From an uncultured Bacteroidota bacterium (GTDB taxonomy: Bacteria > Bacteroidota > Bacteroidia > Flavobacteriales > Flavobacteriaceae): a DNA stretch of 36,063 nucleotides. The stretch covers positions 1 through 36,063 of the forward strand of contig CAIJXW010000066.1 in the NCBI GenBank assembly GCA_903824755.1. The letters are read 5' to 3'. A program made the position numbers and the translations under genes. Below the pieces are notes generated by a model. That model had not been told where the DNA came from. It saw nothing but the letters and a program-made list of their open reading frames with translations, and did no database searches. Shown piece after piece: positions 8,562 to 16,743 of the stretch. How positions within the stretch are numbered: position 1 is the first letter of the stretch; every line of letters starts with the position of its first letter.

Positions 8562-8666
8562 CTCAATAGGAATAGTGCTTTGTCGAATTTCGGATTGAAT
8601 AATGAGTTGAAGATTTTTTGCAGTAATTGACGCTTTGTTTTCAATTAAAATAGATTTTTTTATCAT
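8538..8666 (-). pseudogene. cas1: 5' fragment of cas1 (type II-C), truncated
   Basis: From the ATG at 8666, 42 codons read MIKKSILIENKASITAKNL, continue to QSTIPIEDIG and stop at 8538. The start MIKK(S/T)I and the block TIPIEDIG are hallmarks of the N-terminal beta domain of Cas1, particularly in type II systems of Bacteroidota. A complete Cas1 is about 290-300 residues, so over 85 percent is missing. Right after GATATTGG the sequence changes into the CRISPR repeat, giving the in-frame stop. I infer a deletion that removed the rest of cas1, cas2 and part of the array, perhaps through short homology at the ATATTGGTTT junction. No cas9 lies on the other side: the next gene starts 94 bp away on the opposite strand. 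Confidence 0.75.
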
Positions 8667-8759
8667 AATTTTGGCACGTATTTATTAGATACTTTTTTTC
8701 TATAAATATAGCTATTATCGAGCGTTATTATAAAAATCATTATCTCTAGTTAAAAAGAA

Positions 8760-9335
8760 ATGTTGCACCGCCATTTTATTCTTCACAAACCCTACGGCTA
8801 TTTGAGTCAGTTTATATATGAACTCAAAAGAAAAAAGAAACTCCTAGGCGAACTCTATGATTTTCCGATAGGAACAATGGCAATAGGTCGGCTTGACGAA
8901 GACTCCGAAGGTTTATTGCTACTGACTACCGATGGAAAAATGAGCGAATTAGTGCGTAGCAAGAAAATTGATAAAGAATATTATGTTCAAGTTGATGGAA
9001 TTATTAATAATGAAGCCATCGAAAAACTAAAAAATGGTGTTGAAATAGGGTTTAAAGGAACAAAATACATCACAAAACCATGCAATGCTTTTCGGGTTGA
9101 TGTGCTTCCTGATTTTGGCGAACGCCAAAAAAAAATTCGAGATGATAGACACGGCCCAACGTCATGGATTTCTGTTTCTATCAATGAAGGAAAATTTCGG
9201 CAAGTGCGAAAAATGACTTCTGCTGTGGGTTTTCCTACTTTAAGATTAGTAAGAGTGAGAATAGGCACCATTCATCTGAACGATTTGAGTGCGGGAAAGG
9301 TGTTAGAAGTTTCTGATTTTCAATTAAATAGATAA
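8760..9335 (+). CDS. RsuA/RluE-family pseudouridine synthase
   Basis: A 191-residue RNA pseudouridine synthase of the RsuA/RluB/RluE group. The catalytic block GRLDEDSEGLLLLTTDG carries the conserved Asp near residue 44. KEYYVQVDG and the C-terminal INEGKFRQVRKM and VGFPTLRLVRVRIG motifs are intact. There is no N-terminal S4 domain and the length is short, which points to the RluE type that acts on 23S rRNA; the exact target base is not provable here. It starts about 90 bp from the cas1 fragment and is followed by trmL after 8 nt, so the two RNA-modification genes are probably cotranscribed. Confidence 0.88.
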   Translation: MLHRHFILHKPYGYLSQFIYELKRKKKLLGELYDFPIGTMAIGRLDEDSEGLLLLTTDGKMSELVRSKKIDKEYYVQVDGIINNEAIEKLKNGVEIGFKGTKYITKPCNAFRVDVLPDFGERQKKIRDDRHGPTSWISVSINEGKFRQVRKMTSAVGFPTLRLVRVRIGTIHLNDLSAGKVLEVSDFQLNR

Positions 9336-9343
9336 AAAAAACT

Positions 9344-9802
9344 ATGCTGAACATTGTATTAGTAGAACCCGAAATACCAAACAATACTGGAAATATTGGT
9401 CGCTTGTGTGTGGGTACCGAAAGTCGATTGCACCTCATTCACCCTTTTGGGTTTGTGATAAATGATAAAAATTTGAAACGTTCTGGCCTTGATTATTGGG
9501 TGCATCTTGACGTGACCGAATATCAAAATATCTCTGAGTGGATCACGCAAATTCCAGACACTTCTCGCGTTTTTTTGATGAGTTCTCATGCTCAAAAATC
9601 CTATTTAGAAAATGAATTTCAAGACGGTGATTGGCTCGTTTTCGGAAAAGAAAGCGTGGGTTTGAGCCAGGAGGTTTTGAATTTATTTTCAAATCACCTA
9701 ACGATTCCGATGTCAAATTTGATTAGAAGTTTCAACATTGCAAACTCGGTTGCATTTGTTGTAGGTGAGGCAAAAAGGCAAATTGCTATCAAGAAAACCT
9801 AA
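9344..9802 (+). CDS. trmL: tRNA (cytidine/uridine-34-2'-O)-methyltransferase TrmL
   Basis: A minimal SPOUT methyltransferase of 152 residues that methylates the ribose at the wobble base of certain leucine tRNAs in E. coli. The family motifs are present: EPEIPNNTGNIGRLC at the N-terminus, GLDYW, LVFGKESVGLS, and the knot segment IPMSNLIRSFNIANSVAFVVGEA, which binds S-adenosylmethionine. Length and motif order fit TrmL and not the longer TrmH or TrmJ. It follows the pseudouridine synthase gene closely and is convergent with the B12 transporter ATPase gene, separated by 2 bp. Confidence 0.93.
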   Translation: MLNIVLVEPEIPNNTGNIGRLCVGTESRLHLIHPFGFVINDKNLKRSGLDYWVHLDVTEYQNISEWITQIPDTSRVFLMSSHAQKSYLENEFQDGDWLVFGKESVGLSQEVLNLFSNHLTIPMSNLIRSFNIANSVAFVVGEAKRQIAIKKT

Positions 9803-9804
9803 TA

Positions 9805-10584
9805 TTATAGGATTATAAATTTCCCTTTTTCGCTATCAAACGAAATATCTTTGTCGATAAATAATCTATCAAAAACACCTTTTGATATTAGGTTGCAAGG
9901 GTCATCTTGAATGATGTTTTCGGGCATCATTACAATCATTTCATCGCTCAACTGAATCGCCAAATCTATGTCGTGGGTTGAAAATAGAATACATTTATTG
10001 GTTTCTTCGGTTAAGGTTTTCAATAGTTTCAACAACGAAACCTTGTGAACTAAATCCAAATGTGTGGTAGGTTCGTCAAGAATTATTAACGGCGTGTCTT
10101 GTGCTAATGCTCTAGCAACTAGAACGTTTTGCAACTGTCCATCACTGATTTCAAAATGCTTTTTGGTTGCCAAATGCGAAATTTGTGTAAGCTGCATGGC
10201 TTCATTAATTTTTGAAATATCGGTGGCAGTCAACTTTCCAACCCAATTGGTATAGGGTTGTCTCCCCAATGCAATTAGCTCAAAAACGGTCAAATTGCTA
10301 GGCGGTAATTTTTCTGTTAGAACCACACTAAGATGTTTTGCTAATTCTAAAGAATCGAGCGAATTAATATTTTTTTCCTTAAAAAAAACAGCTCCAGAAA
10401 TTGGCTTTTGAATTCCAATTAATGTTTTTAGTAACGTAGATTTTCCAATTCCATTTGCTCCAATTAGGGAGATTAGCTTTCCTTCTTTTAGGTTTAAATT
10501 CAAGTTTTCAGAAAGCACAATAGTTTCCTTATTGGTAGAATAACCAATACTTAAATTTGAAGTTGAAAGGACATTTTTTTTCAT
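9805..10584 (-). CDS. btuD: ABC transporter ATP-binding protein, probable cobalamin importer
   Basis: A 259-residue ATPase that would power the BtuC-type permease. The Walker A is GANGIGKSTLL (near residue 42), the Q-loop region lies around LPPSNL, and the Walker B is LIILDEPTTHLD, with a switch His in FSTHD. The signature motif reads ISDGQLQNVLVARAL, so the usual LSGGQ has Asp in place of the second Gly. That is a known kind of variation in the FecE/BtuD family. It is the last gene of the btuF-btuC-btuD minus-strand operon. Assignment to B12 and not to a siderophore or heme rests on the neighbouring cobalamin riboswitch and receptor. Confidence 0.85.
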   Translation of the reverse strand: MKKNVLSTSNLSIGYSTNKETIVLSENLNLNLKEGKLISLIGANGIGKSTLLKTLIGIQKPISGAVFFKEKNINSLDSLELAKHLSVVLTEKLPPSNLTVFELIALGRQPYTNWVGKLTATDISKINEAMQLTQISHLATKKHFEISDGQLQNVLVARALAQDTPLIILDEPTTHLDLVHKVSLLKLLKTLTEETNKCILFSTHDIDLAIQLSDEMIVMMPENIIQDDPCNLISKGVFDRLFIDKDISFDSEKGKFIIL

Positions 10585-10595
10585 TTTATAAAAAA

Positions 10596-11627
10596 CTAAC
10601 CCACTAATTTTTGTTTTCTAATTAGTAACCAAATCACAATCGGAGCGCCAAAAATTGAGGTTACCGCATTTATAGGAAGCGTAAAATCAGCTCCTGGAAC
10701 TTGTGAAATGATATCGCAAACTAGCATTATTACTGCTCCAAAAAGCAAAGTTCCCCAGAACAATATATAGTGATTACTGGTTTGAAAAACTAATTTGGCT
10801 ATGTGTGGAACCGCCAAACCTACAAATGCAATCGGACCAACAAAGGCCGTAATGCTTCCTGCAAGAATACTAGTTGCTATTAGAATTATATATCTAGCTT
10901 TTGCATAATTCAAGCCCAAACTCTTGGCATAATTTTCGCCCAACAACAAGCTGTCTAATGGTTTGATGCTAAAAAAACTCAATAGTAAACCTGCAATTAC
11001 ACAACAAAAAAGAATAGCAATAGAATTCCAAGATAAATTCCCAAGATTTCCCATTGACCAAAACGTAAATTTTTGCAATTGTTCGGCAGAACTAAAGTAG
11101 GATAATGTTCCGACAATGGCACTAGTAAAACTACCAAACATCAGCCCTACGATTAGAATTGCCATAGTGTCTCGCAATTTTCGAGAGACTAACAAAACCG
11201 CCACAAGCACACAAAAACTTCCCAAACTCGAAGCAAGAATAATTCCGTAACTAGAAAGCAGTATTGATGCTAAAAAATTAGGTAAAAAACCAGCTCCCAA
11301 TAGCACAAATGCTACGCCCAAACTCGAGCCAGAACTCAATCCCAAAACATAAGGCCCAGCCAATGGATTTCGGAATAATGTTTGCATCAACAACCCACTG
11401 ATAGAAAGTCCCATGCCTACAAGAATAGCTGCAATTGCTTTAGGTAATCTGTAATTTAGAAGGATATAATCCCAAGTTTCTTTGCCAGAACTTTCGCCAA
11501 TAAAAAGGCTAAATAATGATTTTATAGGAATAGAAATTGACCCTAAACTTAAGTTTAATAAAAATAGCACTACTGTCCCTAAAGTTAGGAAGATGAATAG
11601 AGTCGTTTTTTTATTAAATGGATTCAA
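10596..11627 (-). CDS. btuC: FecCD-family ABC permease, probable cobalamin importer
   Basis: An inner-membrane permease of 343 residues with about ten hydrophobic segments. The family blocks are present: YRLPKAIAAILVGMGLSISGLLMQTLFRNPLAGPYVLGLSSGSSLG near residues 59-105, RDTMAILIVGLMFGS in mid-protein, and FVGPIAFVGLAVPHIAK in the final third. This is the BtuC/FhuB/FecCD transporter type, which moves B12 or iron chelates. Its start lies 1 nt after the btuF stop and the ATPase follows after 11 nt. The substrate is inferred as cobalamin from the divergent riboswitch-controlled receptor. Confidence 0.88.
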   Translation of the reverse strand: MNPFNKKTTLFIFLTLGTVVLFLLNLSLGSISIPIKSLFSLFIGESSGKETWDYILLNYRLPKAIAAILVGMGLSISGLLMQTLFRNPLAGPYVLGLSSGSSLGVAFVLLGAGFLPNFLASILLSSYGIILASSLGSFCVLVAVLLVSRKLRDTMAILIVGLMFGSFTSAIVGTLSYFSSAEQLQKFTFWSMGNLGNLSWNSIAILFCCVIAGLLLSFFSIKPLDSLLLGENYAKSLGLNYAKARYIILIATSILAGSITAFVGPIAFVGLAVPHIAKLVFQTSNHYILFWGTLLFGAVIMLVCDIISQVPGADFTLPINAVTSIFGAPIVIWLLIRKQKLVG

Positions 11628-11628
11628 A

Positions 11629-12771
11629 TTATTGTAATTTTTGAAAAAAATAGGGTTTATAATTCGGCAATAATTCGGGGTGAATAATCCTAATCAAATC
11701 TTTCAGCACCCAATCTGGGCGAGATAGAGACCATTCAAAATAAAGTATTCCCCCTTTTTTTCCTTTATTTAAAGCATACGAATATACTTTTTTATTTTTG
11801 AAAGCATCAAATTCTTGATAATGAAAATTGCTTTTTTTCATTTCTGCTAAAGATGAAAAGTCACCTGGAGAAATCCAAAAGTCTGCTTTTTTTGCTTTTT
11901 CTAAAACAGTTTCAAATGACAAAGCGATACTTCCTGTCCCGCTAGTATTTTTCCATAGATAATTTGCGTGAGCATCGTTCAAAAACTGTGATGCCCAGCT
12001 CATTCCTTGTGGAACAAACCATTGATTTTGATATTCTGAACCGCATAAAACAGTAGGCGAGGAGGTCGCTTTTTTGGCCAATAATAACGTTTGATTATAG
12101 TGGGTTTCAATTTCCGAAAAAACCTTATTTGCTTTATTATTTAATCCATATAAAGCCCCAAAAAATTTAATCCATTCTGCTTTTGCTAGAGGTGTTTTTT
12201 CGTTCCAGTCACCATTAAATACAACTTTCAATCCGCTTTTCTGTAAATTATCAAGTGCAGGATTTGAATTATTTAGCCCAAAACCAACAATCACATTGGG
12301 TGCTAAATCAATTAGAACTTCGGTGTTGAGGTTGTCGTTTTGTCCCACTTCTCGAACTTTTCCAGCATCAATTAATGCTCTAGTTTTTTTGGAAGAAATA
12401 TAATCAGTATTTGGAAAACCAGTGAGCGTGTTTTCTACGCCGAGCAATTCTAATGATGGAATATGAGTTGTTGAGGTGACAACAATTGATTGTATTGGAA
12501 CCGCAATTGAGGTATATTTTTTTAGACTATCAGGAATAATTCCATTTTTTTCTTGAAGAATATAAGTAAAATTTTGATTGGCATCTGGCCAAGGATTACT
12601 AATTGTCAGCACTGAAAAACCATTATATTTATGAATTTCAAATCCTTTTGCATATTTAATTTCATTATTTGAAACGGACAAATTATCGTTTGAAACAGTT
12701 TTTTTTTGGTGGCAACCAAAACATAAAAGCAGTAGAAAACAAATCGAAATTTTTGAAAAATAAATTTTCAT
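11629..12771 (-). CDS. btuF: Periplasmic substrate-binding lipoprotein, probable cobalamin binding
   Basis: A 380-residue lipoprotein of the BtuF/FecB helical-backbone type. It has a signal peptide with a cysteine near residue 20 (LLCFGC), then VPIQSIVVTSTTHIPSLELLG and INPxxVxG-like LAPNVIVGFG, and near the C-terminus LSRPDWVLKDLIRIIHPEL. I start at ATG 12771 and not 12783: the upstream TACCTTTG box puts the transcript start too close to 12783. It probably receives B12 from the TonB receptor and hands it to BtuC. It is first in an operon with btuC and btuD and is divergent from the riboswitch. Confidence 0.82.
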   Translation of the reverse strand: MKIYFSKISICFLLLLCFGCHQKKTVSNDNLSVSNNEIKYAKGFEIHKYNGFSVLTISNPWPDANQNFTYILQEKNGIIPDSLKKYTSIAVPIQSIVVTSTTHIPSLELLGVENTLTGFPNTDYISSKKTRALIDAGKVREVGQNDNLNTEVLIDLAPNVIVGFGLNNSNPALDNLQKSGLKVVFNGDWNEKTPLAKAEWIKFFGALYGLNNKANKVFSEIETHYNQTLLLAKKATSSPTVLCGSEYQNQWFVPQGMSWASQFLNDAHANYLWKNTSGTGSIALSFETVLEKAKKADFWISPGDFSSLAEMKKSNFHYQEFDAFKNKKVYSYALNKGKKGGILYFEWSLSRPDWVLKDLIRIIHPELLPNYKPYFFQKLQ

Positions 12772-12797
12772 ATAAACACACATTTTTTATTTGTTGG

Positions 12798-12805
12798 CAA
12801 AGGTA
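12798..12805 (-). promoter_or_regulatory. -7 element of the btuF-btuC-btuD operon
   Basis: TACCTTTG on the minus strand matches TAnnTTTG, 26 nt before the chosen btuF start. No riboswitch is visible on this side of the divergent intergenic region. Confidence 0.45.
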
Positions 12806-12848
12806 TATTTATTAATTCAAAATAGGCATGATTATTCAAATATAGGTA

Positions 12849-12856
12849 TATATTTG
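12849..12856 (+). promoter_or_regulatory. -7 element of the riboswitch-receptor transcript
   Basis: TATATTTG matches TAnnTTTG and lies just before the cobalamin riboswitch, so the whole aptamer would be transcribed. No clear TTG is seen 20 bp upstream. Confidence 0.5.
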
Positions 12857-12862
12857 CACCCG

Positions 12863-13055
12863 TATTAAGGTTGCTCTTTTGATTTTTCAAAATAGCATTA
12901 AAAGGGAAACAGGTTCAAAACCTGTGCTGTTCCCGCAACTGTAAGCTAATCAAGCGTGTTGTTATCTACAAAACCACTGAGACCACTGATTTTTCAGTAC
13001 TCGGGAAGGTCAACAACATGACGCAAGCCAGGAGACCTGCCTATTACGTCGAGTA
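12863..13055 (+). ncRNA. Cobalamin (AdoCbl) riboswitch
   Basis: A leader RNA about 190 nt long upstream of a TonB receptor. It contains the highly conserved core GCTGTTCCCGCAACTGTAAGC (12929-12949, read with the preceding AAAGGGAAACAGG) and the B12 box AGCCAGGAGACCTGCC (13026-13041). The order and spacing match the Rfam cobalamin class. It should lower receptor expression when cobalamin is plentiful. A hairpin (CAAACTTT near 13068 with AAAGGTTTG near 13073-13082) and the region before the start codon may form the expression platform; that part is inferred. It serves only the plus-strand receptor gene. Confidence 0.95.
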
Positions 13056-13135
13056 TCAAACTTTCGGGAAAAAAGGTTTGGGTATGGTAAATTCTATACT
13101 TTTCTCCCCATTTTAGTAAAATTATAAATTAAAAA

Positions 13136-15124
13136 ATGAACAAAAAAAATGTTTGTTTCACTGCCCAATTATTGTTAATTGGCATGATTGCTTTTGCACA
13201 ACAAGAAAATTCTAAGCCAATTCCAAAACAAAAAATCACATTTAGTGATATTTCAAGCGGAATTTCGATTCACAAACTCGATGAAGTTATAGTGTCGGAT
13301 TCAAAATTTGAAATTCCAAAGGAGAAAGCCAGTAAAGTCATCGTAAAAATTACTGCCGAAGATTTAGAAAAAAAAGCGGGACAATCGTTAGCTACCGTTT
13401 TGAATAGCGTAGTTGGATTGGAAATTAATGGCAATCAAAGTGGTGCTGGAAAAAATTTAGGAGTTTATATTCGAGGCGGTAGAAATCGACAAACACTAAT
13501 TTTGATTGATGGAATCCCGGTTACAGATGCTTCTGGAATTAATCTAGAATTCGATTTAAGACTCATTCCGATTGAGCAAGTGGAAAGCATCGAAATCATG
13601 AAGGGAGCTTCAAGCACACTTTATGGGACAGGAGCTGCGACAGGTGTAATCACTATAACTTTGAAAAAAGCAAGTCGAAAATTGATAGAAGCAAACGCCT
13701 ATTTCAATATGGGGACCCAAATGACGGCAAACAAAGTTCGCTATACTCCACAAGATTTCAATCAAGGTTTTTCGGCAAATGGTCACCATAAAAGTGTGCG
13801 TTATTTTGCGTCTATAAATAGTACAGAAACTAAAGGTATTTCGGAAGCAAAAGGCCTTAACTTTGAAGATGATCGTTTTTCGAGAGTAAATTCATTAGTT
13901 AAATTTGGCGTTCAAGCCAATTCAAATTTAAACCTTGATTTTTCGGGAAATTATGATAAAATCAAAAACAATTTTGACGGAACTTTTGATAATTTTTCAA
14001 ACCCAGATACGCCCGAAAATGTTTCAAATATTGAACAATTTAGATTTGGCTTTTCGCCAAAATACAAATATAGCAAAGGCGAATTTGTTCTAAATTCAAG
14101 TATAAACACCATTCGAAGAAATTATTCAACTTTTGATTCTTGGTCAAATTCTGTTGGAAAAAGTGACTATTCATCACGAACAATATCTATTGATGCGTAT
14201 AATAAATATACTTTTTCAAAAAAGTTTTTTGCTGTTTTAGGAACACAGTTTCAGTTTTTGGATATGGAGGCACAGTCACAATATGAAGCTATTTCGAGCA
14301 AACTGGCACAATTCAATACAAAAGACGCCTATTTTACGGCAGTATATAATTTTGATTCTGGATTAAATATAAATACAGGAGCTAGATATAACACGCATAG
14401 TGTCTATAAAAATCATTTTGTATTTAATGTAAATTCATCTTATTCATTTCAAAATTCACCACTAAAACTATTAGCTTCTTATAGCACCGCCTATATCACG
14501 CCAAGTTTATATCAATTATATTCGCCTTATGGAAATTTAGATTTAACCCCCGAAGAAAATAGCACGATAGAGGCTGGTTTTGAAATTAATGCTTTCAAAA
14601 AGCGAATCAATTTTAACACTGTCGCTTTTTATCGTGAGGAGAAAAATTCTATTGGATTTTATACAAATCCAGACACTTTTGCTTCAAATTATATTAATAT
14701 TCAAGGAAGAAATAATGTAAAAGGAGTAGAATCAATGGTTTCTTTTTTGGTTTTTAAAGCATTAAAGCTAGATGCAAACTACGCATATACTTTTGCAAAA
14801 GCACCACTGAATTCATTAATTCCGAAACATAAAATTAATTTTTCTGCGGATTATCAAGCTTCAAAGCGAACCTATTTTTCGATGAATTATCTATATGTAC
14901 ACAACCGAAATAGCTCTTTTTTTGATGGCGGAACGTATAAACTAATTACTTCAATTTTAGATTCTTATCAAGTAGTAAATGCCACAGCAAAATATGATTT
15001 GATTCCAAACAAAATGTCAGTTTTTGGGACAGTTTCCAATTTGTTCAACAAAGATTTTGAAGAAAACATAGGCTATTCTACTCGTGGTCGTAATTTTAAA
15101 TTAGGAATAGCCTTTCATTTTTAG
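13136..15124 (+). CDS. btuB: TonB-dependent outer-membrane receptor, probable vitamin B12 receptor
   Basis: A 662-residue outer-membrane receptor. The signal peptide ends near residue 21 (AFAQ). The plug domain shows KASKVIVKITAEDLEKKAG, NGNQSGAGKNLGVYIRGGRNRQTLILIDG and IPIEQVESIEIMKGASSTLYGTGAATGVI. A beta-barrel follows, closing with a terminal aromatic strand (GIAFHF). The cobalamin riboswitch directly upstream and the BtuFCD-like importer across the divergent promoter support cobalamin as substrate. TonB and ExbBD are not in the window. The receptor could also take cobinamide or related corrinoids. Confidence 0.9.
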   Translation: MNKKNVCFTAQLLLIGMIAFAQQENSKPIPKQKITFSDISSGISIHKLDEVIVSDSKFEIPKEKASKVIVKITAEDLEKKAGQSLATVLNSVVGLEINGNQSGAGKNLGVYIRGGRNRQTLILIDGIPVTDASGINLEFDLRLIPIEQVESIEIMKGASSTLYGTGAATGVITITLKKASRKLIEANAYFNMGTQMTANKVRYTPQDFNQGFSANGHHKSVRYFASINSTETKGISEAKGLNFEDDRFSRVNSLVKFGVQANSNLNLDFSGNYDKIKNNFDGTFDNFSNPDTPENVSNIEQFRFGFSPKYKYSKGEFVLNSSINTIRRNYSTFDSWSNSVGKSDYSSRTISIDAYNKYTFSKKFFAVLGTQFQFLDMEAQSQYEAISSKLAQFNTKDAYFTAVYNFDSGLNINTGARYNTHSVYKNHFVFNVNSSYSFQNSPLKLLASYSTAYITPSLYQLYSPYGNLDLTPEENSTIEAGFEINAFKKRINFNTVAFYREEKNSIGFYTNPDTFASNYINIQGRNNVKGVESMVSFLVFKALKLDANYAYTFAKAPLNSLIPKHKINFSADYQASKRTYFSMNYLYVHNRNSSFFDGGTYKLITSILDSYQVVNATAKYDLIPNKMSVFGTVSNLFNKDFEENIGYSTRGRNFKLGIAFHF

Positions 15125-15173
15125 TAGAAATAGATAGCTCTCCAAAAGATATTATGTATATTTATTGTGTGTT

Positions 15174-15199
15174 GTAACAATACATGACCATTAGCGTCT
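15174..15199 (+). promoter_or_regulatory. Candidate ECF sigma autoregulatory promoter
   Basis: GTAAC at 15174-15178 and CGTCT at 15195-15199 are separated by 16 bp. This matches the general ECF promoter pattern (AAC at -35, CGTC at -10) and differs from the housekeeping TTG/TAnnTTTG type. It lies 34 bp upstream of an ECF sigma gene, suggesting that the sigma factor drives its own operon. The link is inferred. Confidence 0.55.
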
Positions 15200-15232
15200 C
15201 ATTATTATATTCATTTTTCAAATTGTTTTTTG

Positions 15233-15742
15233 ATGACCCAAAATGATTTTATTAAAACAGTTGCTCCTTTTCAGGACAAAGTCTTTCGACTGGCAAAACG
15301 CCTATTGATTAGCACCGAAGAAGCGGAAGATGCAACACAGGAAGTTCTAGTAAAATTGTGGAATAAAAACGAGGTGTTGAATCAATATAATAGTGTTGAA
15401 GCTCTGGCAATGACAATGACAAAGAATTTTTGTTTGGATCAACTAAAGTCAAAAAGAGCTGGAAATAGGAGTATTACTCATTCTAATTATTCAAATAGAG
15501 AGGCCAGTTTAGATAAGGTTTTGGAGGATAAAGACAGTTTGTCTTGGGTAGAAAAAAGCATTAATCAACTTCCAACACAGCAGCGAATGATTGTTCAATT
15601 GCGAGAAATAGAGGAATTAGAATTTGCCGAAATAGCAAAAATTATGGATATGAAGGAAATTGCAGTTCGAGTTGCTCTATCCAGAGCAAGAAAAGCGATT
15701 AAAGATTTTATGTTAAAAACACATGGTTATGGAAATAGATAA
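15233..15742 (+). CDS. ECF-type RNA polymerase sigma factor
   Basis: A 169-residue sigma-70 family factor with only regions 2 and 4, as in ECF factors. Region 2 reads VFRLAKRLLISTEEAEDATQEVLVKLWNK (about residues 17-46). Region 4 reads INQLPTQQRMIVQLREIEELEFAEIAKIMDMKEIAVRVALSRARKAI (about 109-158). I use ATG 15233; an in-frame TTG 3 nt earlier is less likely. It overlaps the next gene, a membrane protein that is probably its anti-sigma factor, and two DUF4252 genes follow. The stimulus is unknown. Confidence 0.9.
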   Translation: MTQNDFIKTVAPFQDKVFRLAKRLLISTEEAEDATQEVLVKLWNKNEVLNQYNSVEALAMTMTKNFCLDQLKSKRAGNRSITHSNYSNREASLDKVLEDKDSLSWVEKSINQLPTQQRMIVQLREIEELEFAEIAKIMDMKEIAVRVALSRARKAIKDFMLKTHGYGNR

Positions 15743-16172
15743 AATAGAAAAACTAGTAGAAAAGTATTTTGATGGACAAACAACAATTTTGGAAGAAAAA
15801 GAATTAAAAACCTATTTCTCATCGAATGATGTTGCTCCAAATTTGAAACAATACCAACCGCTGTTTGTTTATTATACCCATCAAAATGACATTAAATTTG
15901 ACCAAACGATTGCTTTAAATTCAAGAAAAAGCATCAGAAGTTTCTTGTCAATTGCTGCATCTGTTGTAGTTATTATTGGAATTGGTTTTTATTTTTTTAA
16001 TAGAAATGAAGCAATAAAAACAGACGATTTAGGCACTTATGAAGATCCCGAAGCGGCATTTCTAGCCACCCAAAAAGCATTGTCACTTTTGTCCAATCAT
16101 TTGCAAGTGGGCTATGAAAGCATCGGCTATATAAATGAATATGAAAACACAAAAAACATAATTTTTAAATAA
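15723..16172 (+). CDS. Small single-pass membrane protein, probable anti-sigma factor
   Basis: A 149-residue protein without close recognisable homology. The N-terminal part (DKIEKLVEKYFDGQTTILEEKELKTYF) matches the soluble sigma-binding region common in Bacteroidota anti-sigma factors. A single membrane segment (FLSIAASVVVIIGIGFYFF) lies near residues 79-97, and a short extracytoplasmic tail follows. It overlaps the sigma gene by 20 bp, a sign of translational coupling. The start may be ATG 15723 or 15729. The role is inferred from this arrangement. Confidence 0.72.
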   Translation: MVMEIDKIEKLVEKYFDGQTTILEEKELKTYFSSNDVAPNLKQYQPLFVYYTHQNDIKFDQTIALNSRKSIRSFLSIAASVVVIIGIGFYFFNRNEAIKTDDLGTYEDPEAAFLATQKALSLLSNHLQVGYESIGYINEYENTKNIIFK

Positions 16173-16199
16173 TTTTTAAATAATTTTAATACAAATACT

Positions 16200-16742
16200 A
16201 TGAAAACAACAATAAAAAATACCAGTTTGCTAATTATAGTACTAATGTTCTCAAGCACTTTTTTTGGTCAAGCTGTTTTTGACAAATTTGATGGGCAAGA
16301 AGATGTTACATCAGTAATTGTCAACAAGAAAATGTTTCAAATGATGGGAAATGTGAAGTTGGACACAAAAGAAAAAGACACGCAAGCCTATATTAATTTG
16401 GTAAAAAAATTAGATAATTTGAAAGTTTTCACGACCTCTAGTAGCCGAACTACAATAGACATGAAAGCGGCTGCCGATAAATATATAAAAACGGCTGGAC
16501 TAGAGGAGTTAATGCGTGTGAATAATGCTGGAAAAAACATAAAAATCCTCGTGAAATCTGGTTCTACCGAAAGTCAAATTAAAGAACTTTTGATGTTTAT
16601 TGAAGGTTCAGGCAAAGGAAATGACACGGTATTAATGTTTTTGACAGGAAATTTTGATTTAAATGAAATTTCTGTACTGACAGATAAAATGCGAATTCCA
16701 GGAGGTGATGAATTAAAGAATGCAACTAAAAACAAAAAATAA
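16200..16742 (+). CDS. DUF4252 domain exported protein
   Basis: A 180-residue protein with a signal peptide (residues 1 to about 23, ending FFGQA). The body begins AVFDKFDGQEDVTSVIVNKKMFQMM, and residues about 45-170 fit DUF4252, a Bacteroidota domain of unknown function. It is the third gene of the sigma, anti-sigma operon and is followed immediately by a second DUF4252 protein. It may be a cell-envelope stress target or a modulator of the sigma pair; that is inferred from the operon alone. Confidence 0.82.
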   Translation: MKTTIKNTSLLIIVLMFSSTFFGQAVFDKFDGQEDVTSVIVNKKMFQMMGNVKLDTKEKDTQAYINLVKKLDNLKVFTTSSSRTTIDMKAAADKYIKTAGLEELMRVNNAGKNIKILVKSGSTESQIKELLMFIEGSGKGNDTVLMFLTGNFDLNEISVLTDKMRIPGGDELKNATKNKK

Positions 16743-16743
16743 G

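Noticed and set aside
8429..8644. 71-residue ORF on the minus strand
   Set aside because: It is an out-of-frame reading of the cas1 fragment and CRISPR repeats; the correct frame starts at 8666.
8667..8690. TTGGCACG motif as a possible sigma-54 promoter
   Set aside because: The GC dinucleotide expected at -12 is absent at the right spacing.
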